Made by a program: the position numbers and the translations under genes. This document shows, piece by piece, positions 13,383 to 16,876 of a DNA stretch of 16,876 bases. Numbering within the stretch: the stretch's first letter is position 1; each line of letters opens with the position of its first letter. Origin of the DNA: an uncultured Pseudomonadota bacterium (GTDB taxonomy: Bacteria; Pseudomonadota; Gammaproteobacteria; Xanthomonadales; Ahniellaceae); assembly GCA_937996755.1 (NCBI GenBank), contig CALKUS010000012.1, positions 1 to 16,876 of the forward strand, in the 5' to 3' direction. The notes below the pieces were generated by a model that did no database searches, had not been told where the DNA came from, and saw only the letters and a list, made by a program, of their open reading frames with translations.

Positions 13383-13913
13383 ATGAACGCCGTCACGCGC
13401 ATCGCCCTCGCCGCCCTGCTCGCGCTCGCCGCGCGCAGCGCCGCGGCCACCGACGTCAGCGTCAACTTCCTGCCCGAGACCGACTTCACGAAGTACCACA
13501 CGTACTTCTGGGTGAAGGTCGAGGGCCAGAACGTGGACCCGATCACCGACGAGCAGATCCAGCGCGCGGTGGACACGCAACTGCAGGCGAAGGGCTGGAA
13601 GAAGCTGGACTCCACCGAGGCCGACGCGTACGTCGCCTACCAGGTGGCGGTGCGGCAGCACCAGGAGCTGAACTACTACAGCAACTACGGCTACGGCTGG
13701 CGCTGGGGCGGCTCGACGAGCGCGTACACGCGCACGGTGAACACGGGCACGCTCACGCTCGACGTCTACGACCGCGCGCAGAAGGCACTCGTGTGGCGCG
13801 GCTCGGCCAGCGGCACGCTCAAGACGAAGAGCAAGCCGGAGAAGCGGCAGAAGCGCCTCGACAAGGCGATGGCGAAGCTGCTGAACGACTTCCCGCCGGA
13901 GCCGGCGAAGTAG
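13383..13913 (+). CDS. DUF4136 family secreted protein
   Basis: 176 residues. A signal peptide (1-22, ALAARSAAA/TD) lacks a lipobox cysteine, although many DUF4136 members are lipoproteins. The domain (PF13590) shows its usual features: an early strand DVSVNFLPETDFTKYHTYFW, DEQIQRAVDTQLQAKGW, EADAYVAYQVAVRQ, a Tyr/Gly/Trp-rich loop (98-113), TGTLTLDVYDRAQKALVWRGSASGTL (121-145), and a C-terminal helix ending in LLNDFPP. Function is unknown; it probably acts in the periplasm. The start follows GGAGGAA by five bases. Spacing of 18 bases from the transglycosylase suggests one transcript. Confidence 0.88.
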   Translation: MNAVTRIALAALLALAARSAAATDVSVNFLPETDFTKYHTYFWVKVEGQNVDPITDEQIQRAVDTQLQAKGWKKLDSTEADAYVAYQVAVRQHQELNYYSNYGYGWRWGGSTSAYTRTVNTGTLTLDVYDRAQKALVWRGSASGTLKTKSKPEKRQKRLDKAMAKLLNDFPPEPAK

Positions 13914-13936
13914 TGTCCGGAGCGGAGCGCAGGACA
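13914..13936 (+). promoter_or_regulatory. Inverted repeat overlapping the ribosome binding site of the DUF4239 gene
   Basis: TGTCC (13914-13918), directly after the DUF4136 stop, can pair with GGACA (13932-13936), which contains part of the AGGA SD and the first base of the downstream ATG. The 13-base loop is GC-rich. The hairpin could hide the start until ribosomes arrive from the gene upstream. A five-pair stem can easily arise by chance. Confidence 0.3.
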
Positions 13937-14712
13937 TGATGGATTCGGTGCCGATGCCGTTGTTGTTCCTCGCGAGCGTGCTGCTGGTGCTCGTCTCTGT
14001 GGACGCCGGGTACAGGCTCGGACGTTGGCGACACCGCATCGCGGTCGAGGAGAAGGAATCGGCGGCCAGCCCGCTCGGCGGTGCGACGCTCGCGCTGCTC
14101 GGCTTCGTGCTCGCGTTCACGTTCAGCCTGGCGTCCTCGCGCTTCGACGACCGGCGCCGTGCCGTGGTCGACGATGCGAACGCGATCGGCACGGCATGGC
14201 TGCGTACCGATTTCCTGCCGGCCGCCGAGCGCGAGCGCAGCCGCGACCTGTACCGACGCTACGTGGCGCTGCGCATCGGCGGCGAGTCGCAGCCGGACGT
14301 CGCGACCGTGGTCCGCGACTCCGAGCAGATCCAGGCATCGCTCTGGACGATCGCGGCCGACGCGCTGAACGCGCAACCGACGTCGCAGGGCCTGGGTCGC
14401 TACGTGGAGTCGCTGAACGCGATGATCGACATGCATTCGGTGCGCGTGCTGGTGGCCGTGAACAGCCGGATACCACCGGCGATCTGGATCGGCCTGTACC
14501 TGCTCACCGCGTGCGCGATGGGCGCGATCGGCTATTCGGCGGGCCTCACCGGCACCGCACGCACGCCCGCCGTGCTGCCCCTCGCGCTGGCGTTCTCGCT
14601 CGTGCTGTGGCTGATCGCCGACCTCGATCGACCGCAGTCCGGACTGCTGCGCGTCGACCAGTCCGCGCTGCAGGCGTTGCGCGATTCGATGGGCCCCGCT
14701 GCGCCGGGCTGA
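13936..14712 (+). CDS. Bestrophin-like (DUF4239) integral membrane protein
   Basis: 258 residues with four predicted membrane helices (about 8-24, 48-67, 180-203, 211-230) and a soluble helical middle. The conserved block LGGATLALLGFVLAFTFSLA then SRFDDRRRAVVDDANAIGTAWLRTDFLP (47-95), and ADLDRPQSGLLRVDQSAL late in the chain, match the bestrophin-like/DUF4239 group (PF14023). Its function is unresolved, though channel activity has been suggested from the bestrophin similarity. It starts at 13936 or at the adjacent ATG 13939; GCAGGA precedes. It is probably co-transcribed with the DUF4136 gene. Its stop lies only six bases from the stop of the convergent phospholipase D gene, with no terminator visible between them. 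Confidence 0.85.
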   Translation: MMDSVPMPLLFLASVLLVLVSVDAGYRLGRWRHRIAVEEKESAASPLGGATLALLGFVLAFTFSLASSRFDDRRRAVVDDANAIGTAWLRTDFLPAAERERSRDLYRRYVALRIGGESQPDVATVVRDSEQIQASLWTIAADALNAQPTSQGLGRYVESLNAMIDMHSVRVLVAVNSRIPPAIWIGLYLLTACAMGAIGYSAGLTGTARTPAVLPLALAFSLVLWLIADLDRPQSGLLRVDQSALQALRDSMGPAAPG

Positions 14713-14718
14713 TGCGCG

Positions 14719-16242
14719 TCAGAGCTGCGATTCGAGGCCGAGCGCGCCCGCGAGCCAGGCGCTGAAGCGGCGGCCCGCGCCCGCTTCGGGATCGCCGTCG
14801 AGCGGCGCTTCGTCGCCGCGCCCGATCCAGCGCAGCTCGCCGCTCGCGGCGTCGCGCGCGACTCGCCAGGCGCGGTCGCCGCCGTTCGTCGCGCGCTCGA
14901 ATGCGGTGCGCAGCTCGCTCGCGAGCGCCACATTCCGCACGAGCGCCCCCTGCTCGCAGTTGATGCGCGCCGAGCGCGGATCGAGGTTGAACGAGCCGAC
15001 GAACACGAGGTCGTCGTCGATCAGCGCGGCCTTGCCGTGCAGGCTGGCGCCCGAGCCCTTCACGCCGATGCGCGGCTGCTTGCCGGGATCGGGGCGCAGC
15101 TCGTACAGCTTCACACCGGCGTCGACGAGCGCCGGCCGCGTGCGCGAATAGCCGGCGTGCACGGCGGCGACGTCGGTCGCCGCGAGCGAGTTCGTGAGCA
15201 CGGCCACGTCGATGCCGCGTCGGCGTTGCGCCGCGAGCCATGCGGCGCCCGCGTCGCCGGGCACGAAGTACGGCGAGACGAGCACGAGGCGCGTGCGCGC
15301 CGCTTCCGCGGCGGCACGCAGGCCCTCGAGCACGCCCGGCTCGGCGCTGTCGTCGCCGTGGACCTTGCGCGGATCGTCGATGAGCGCGGTGACGTCGTCG
15401 CTCCAGTGCACGTATTGCGCGATGCGGCCGGCGAGGTCGGGCTCGCGCGCGACGTCGCGCAGGAACGGCGTGTCGAGCTCGGGCGCACGTCGCGCGTCGA
15501 AGCGCGCACGGATCTTCGCGAGCCCGGCCGCGTCGGGATGGTCATCGAGCTGCACGAGGTCGAGGCTCGCCTCGTCGTTCCAGTAGCGCTCGAAGCCCTG
15601 CTCGAACGCATCGGCCGCCGGCCCGGCGAGCAGCAGGTCGAGGTCGGCGAAGTTCGTGCCGCCCGAAGCCTGGAAATACTCGTCACCCACGTTGCGCCCG
15701 CCGACGATCGCGACGACGTCGTCCGCGATCCACGCCTTGTTGTGCATGCGATGGTTCAGGCGGCCGAAGCGGCCCACCAGCTCCGCGCCCTTCCTGAGCA
15801 CGCCGCTCCGCGAGCGCAGCGGATTGAATACGCGCACCGCGATCAGCGGATGCGCATCGAGCGCGCGGATCGCGTCGCGCTTGCCACGCGCGTCCATGTC
15901 GTCGAGCAGCAGGCGCACGCGCACGCCGCGGTCGGCCGCATCGAGCAGCGCCTGCGCGAGCGCGCGACCGGTGAGGTCGTCGTGCCAGATGTAGTACTGC
16001 AGGTCGAGGCTGCGCGTGGCCTTCGCCGCGGTCTGCGCGCGCAGCGCGAACGCCGCGGCGCCGCCGTCGACGAGCGCAACGGCCGATGCGCCACCGTGCG
16101 CAGCCACTGCGGGTTGGACGAGCTCGACGAGTGGCGAGGGCCGGCTGGAGTCAATCGGCGGATCCTCCGAATCGCGAACGGCGAGCGGCGTGGTGCACGC
16201 GACGAGCGCAACGCAGAGGAAGCCGACGATGCCGATGCGCAT
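14719..16242 (-). CDS. Phospholipase D / cardiolipin synthase-like lipoprotein (two HKD motifs)
   Basis: 507 residues. The N-terminus is a lipoprotein signal with lipobox LVAC (C16), followed by Thr, which favours the outer membrane. Two HKD catalytic motifs are visible: HNKAWIADD (H167, K169, D174) followed by GGRN, and LHGKAALIDD (H402, K404, D409) followed by GSFNLDPRS. Other family segments are RSLDLQYYIWHDDLTGR (77-93) and SPYFVPGD (323-330). The architecture resembles the ClsC/YmdC branch of cardiolipin synthases, which join phosphatidyl groups. Activity as a phosphodiesterase or phosphatidyl transferase on envelope phospholipids is inferred. No SD precedes the ATG. It converges on the DUF4239 gene and follows the membrane protein gene at 16287 by 44 bases. 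Confidence 0.9.
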   Translation of the reverse strand: MRIGIVGFLCVALVACTTPLAVRDSEDPPIDSSRPSPLVELVQPAVAAHGGASAVALVDGGAAAFALRAQTAAKATRSLDLQYYIWHDDLTGRALAQALLDAADRGVRVRLLLDDMDARGKRDAIRALDAHPLIAVRVFNPLRSRSGVLRKGAELVGRFGRLNHRMHNKAWIADDVVAIVGGRNVGDEYFQASGGTNFADLDLLLAGPAADAFEQGFERYWNDEASLDLVQLDDHPDAAGLAKIRARFDARRAPELDTPFLRDVAREPDLAGRIAQYVHWSDDVTALIDDPRKVHGDDSAEPGVLEGLRAAAEAARTRLVLVSPYFVPGDAGAAWLAAQRRRGIDVAVLTNSLAATDVAAVHAGYSRTRPALVDAGVKLYELRPDPGKQPRIGVKGSGASLHGKAALIDDDLVFVGSFNLDPRSARINCEQGALVRNVALASELRTAFERATNGGDRAWRVARDAASGELRWIGRGDEAPLDGDPEAGAGRRFSAWLAGALGLESQL

Positions 16243-16286
16243 GGCGACGCATCATCGCGCGCGCCGGGCGGCGCTGTGCATCGCCC

Positions 16287-16876
16287 CTAGGTGAAGTGCC
16301 CGCCTTTTGCGACCTCGCCGCGCAGCCACTCGGTTTCGGCGCGCAGCAGGTGCACGCCGAACGCGGCCAGCGCTGCCAACACCAGCAGCCCCGCGTTCAG
16401 CACGACGGCGAGCACGGTGGCGGGCGAGCGGCCCTCGGCCATGACGACCGAGAACATGATGAAGAACAGGCCCAGCCCGCGCGCGCCCGCAGCGAAGCGC
16501 ATCGGCGCCTGGTTGCCCGGAAGCCGGTGGCGGACGATCGTGGCGAGCGTCGCGAGCCACTGGACTCCGAGCATGGAACCGAGCGCCATGTACGCACCGG
16601 TAGTACCGGTGAGTGCGCCAAGGACCTCGCGCGGGCTTTCGTGGATGCACGCGAGCATCACGACCGTCGCGACGCCACCGGCGACGAAATCCATGAACAG
16701 CCCGGCGCCAGGGCGGTACTCCGTGAGCGCGTCGGCGCGCATCTGCTCGTCGGACTTCCGGTAGGCCGGGCTGCCGATGATCTTGGACACCCGCACCGAG
16801 TTCTCGACGATCACCTCGCGCGGCGAGCTGGGGTGCGGCCCCTTGATCAGGGCCATCAGGGCCTTGTATGCGGGCG
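16287..16876 (-). CDS. Membrane protein of unknown function, N-terminus possibly beyond window
   Basis: From ATG 16856 the protein has 189 residues. The frame stays open to the window edge (encoding PAYKAL just before the Met), so the true start may lie outside. The first 50 residues are polar (SSPREVIVENSVRVSKIIGS, then AYRKSDEQMRADALTEYRPG). Four hydrophobic helices follow at about 51-71, 82-107, 123-140 and 145-171, then a charged tail (RAETEWLRGEVAKGGHFT). AAGG-like spacing before ATG 16856 makes it a possible start. I do not recognise the family. It reads in the same direction as the phospholipase D gene and could share its transcript. Confidence 0.7.
   Translation of the reverse strand, partial: PAYKALMALIKGPHPSSPREVIVENSVRVSKIIGSPAYRKSDEQMRADALTEYRPGAGLFMDFVAGGVATVVMLACIHESPREVLGALTGTTGAYMALGSMLGVQWLATLATIVRHRLPGNQAPMRFAAGARGLGLFFIMFSVVMAEGRSPATVLAVVLNAGLLVLAALAAFGVHLLRAETEWLRGEVAKGGHFT

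Noticed and set aside
11609..13939. Long plus-strand open frame (776 codons) overlapping the transglycosylase and DUF4136 genes
   Set aside because: Composition almost entirely Arg, Ala, Gly, Glu. The real genes in the neighbouring frame carry signal peptides, SDs and family motifs.
11892..14192. Long minus-strand open frame (766 codons) rich in Val, His, Leu, Arg
   Set aside because: Antisense shadow of the transglycosylase/DUF4136/DUF4239 genes, with no recognisable domain.

Overview
The window is very GC-rich, densely packed bacterial DNA with short intergenic gaps, clear Shine-Dalgarno (SD) sequences and several overlapping start/stop codons. Gene content (K+-independent proton-pumping pyrophosphatase beside a family I soluble pyrophosphatase, DUF2333, DUF2092, DUF4136, a MltF-like lytic transglycosylase) and G/C third-position codon use suggest a gammaproteobacterium of the Xanthomonadales (Lysobacter/Luteimonas-like). 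That placement is an inference from family content, not a search result. No tRNA, rRNA, CRISPR array, IS element, phage gene or integration site was seen. It reads as chromosomal backbone with some lineage-specific pieces.

Layout. (1) 1-1424 (+): C-terminal two thirds of the membrane pyrophosphatase hppA, followed by a repeat element abutting its stop codon and a strong bidirectional terminator (1496-1526). (2) 1533-2389 (-): two overlapping paralogous secreted proteins with eight identically spaced cysteines. (3) 2538-3086 (+): soluble pyrophosphatase ppa, then a PAS protein with a degenerate GGDEF domain (3210-4112). (4) 4141-8899 (-): a tightly coupled trehalose-type operon, otsB -> GH15 glycoside hydrolase -> OtsA, in which the OtsA glycosyltransferase is fused behind a two-helix membrane-anchored sensor-like module. 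(5) 9027-10040 (-): DUF2333 membrane-anchored protein. (6) 10205-11787 (-): three-gene operon of DUF2092 protein, proline-rich secreted protein and a small STAS/SpoIIAA-like protein. (7) 11928-14712 (+): MltF-like transglycosylase, DUF4136 protein, bestrophin-like (DUF4239) membrane protein. (8) 14719-16242 (-): lipoprotein with two HKD phospholipase D/cardiolipin synthase motifs. (9) 16287-16876 (-): membrane protein of unknown function running to or past the window edge.

How the genes work together. Region 1/3 pairs two ways of removing pyrophosphate: energy-conserving (proton pumping) and dissipative (soluble). Region 4 makes a trehalose-like disaccharide from UDP-glucose and glucose 6-phosphate (OtsA), dephosphorylates it (OtsB) and possibly hydrolyses it (GH15), with synthesis apparently tied to a periplasmic or membrane signal through the OtsA N-terminus. 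Regions 6-8 are mostly envelope genes: secreted small proteins, peptidoglycan cleavage and phospholipid chemistry.

The parts I consider least explained are the sensor-OtsA fusion, the tandem eight-cysteine proteins, the DUF2092/small-protein/STAS operon, and the GGDEF domain whose signature is lost while the rest of the fold is kept.
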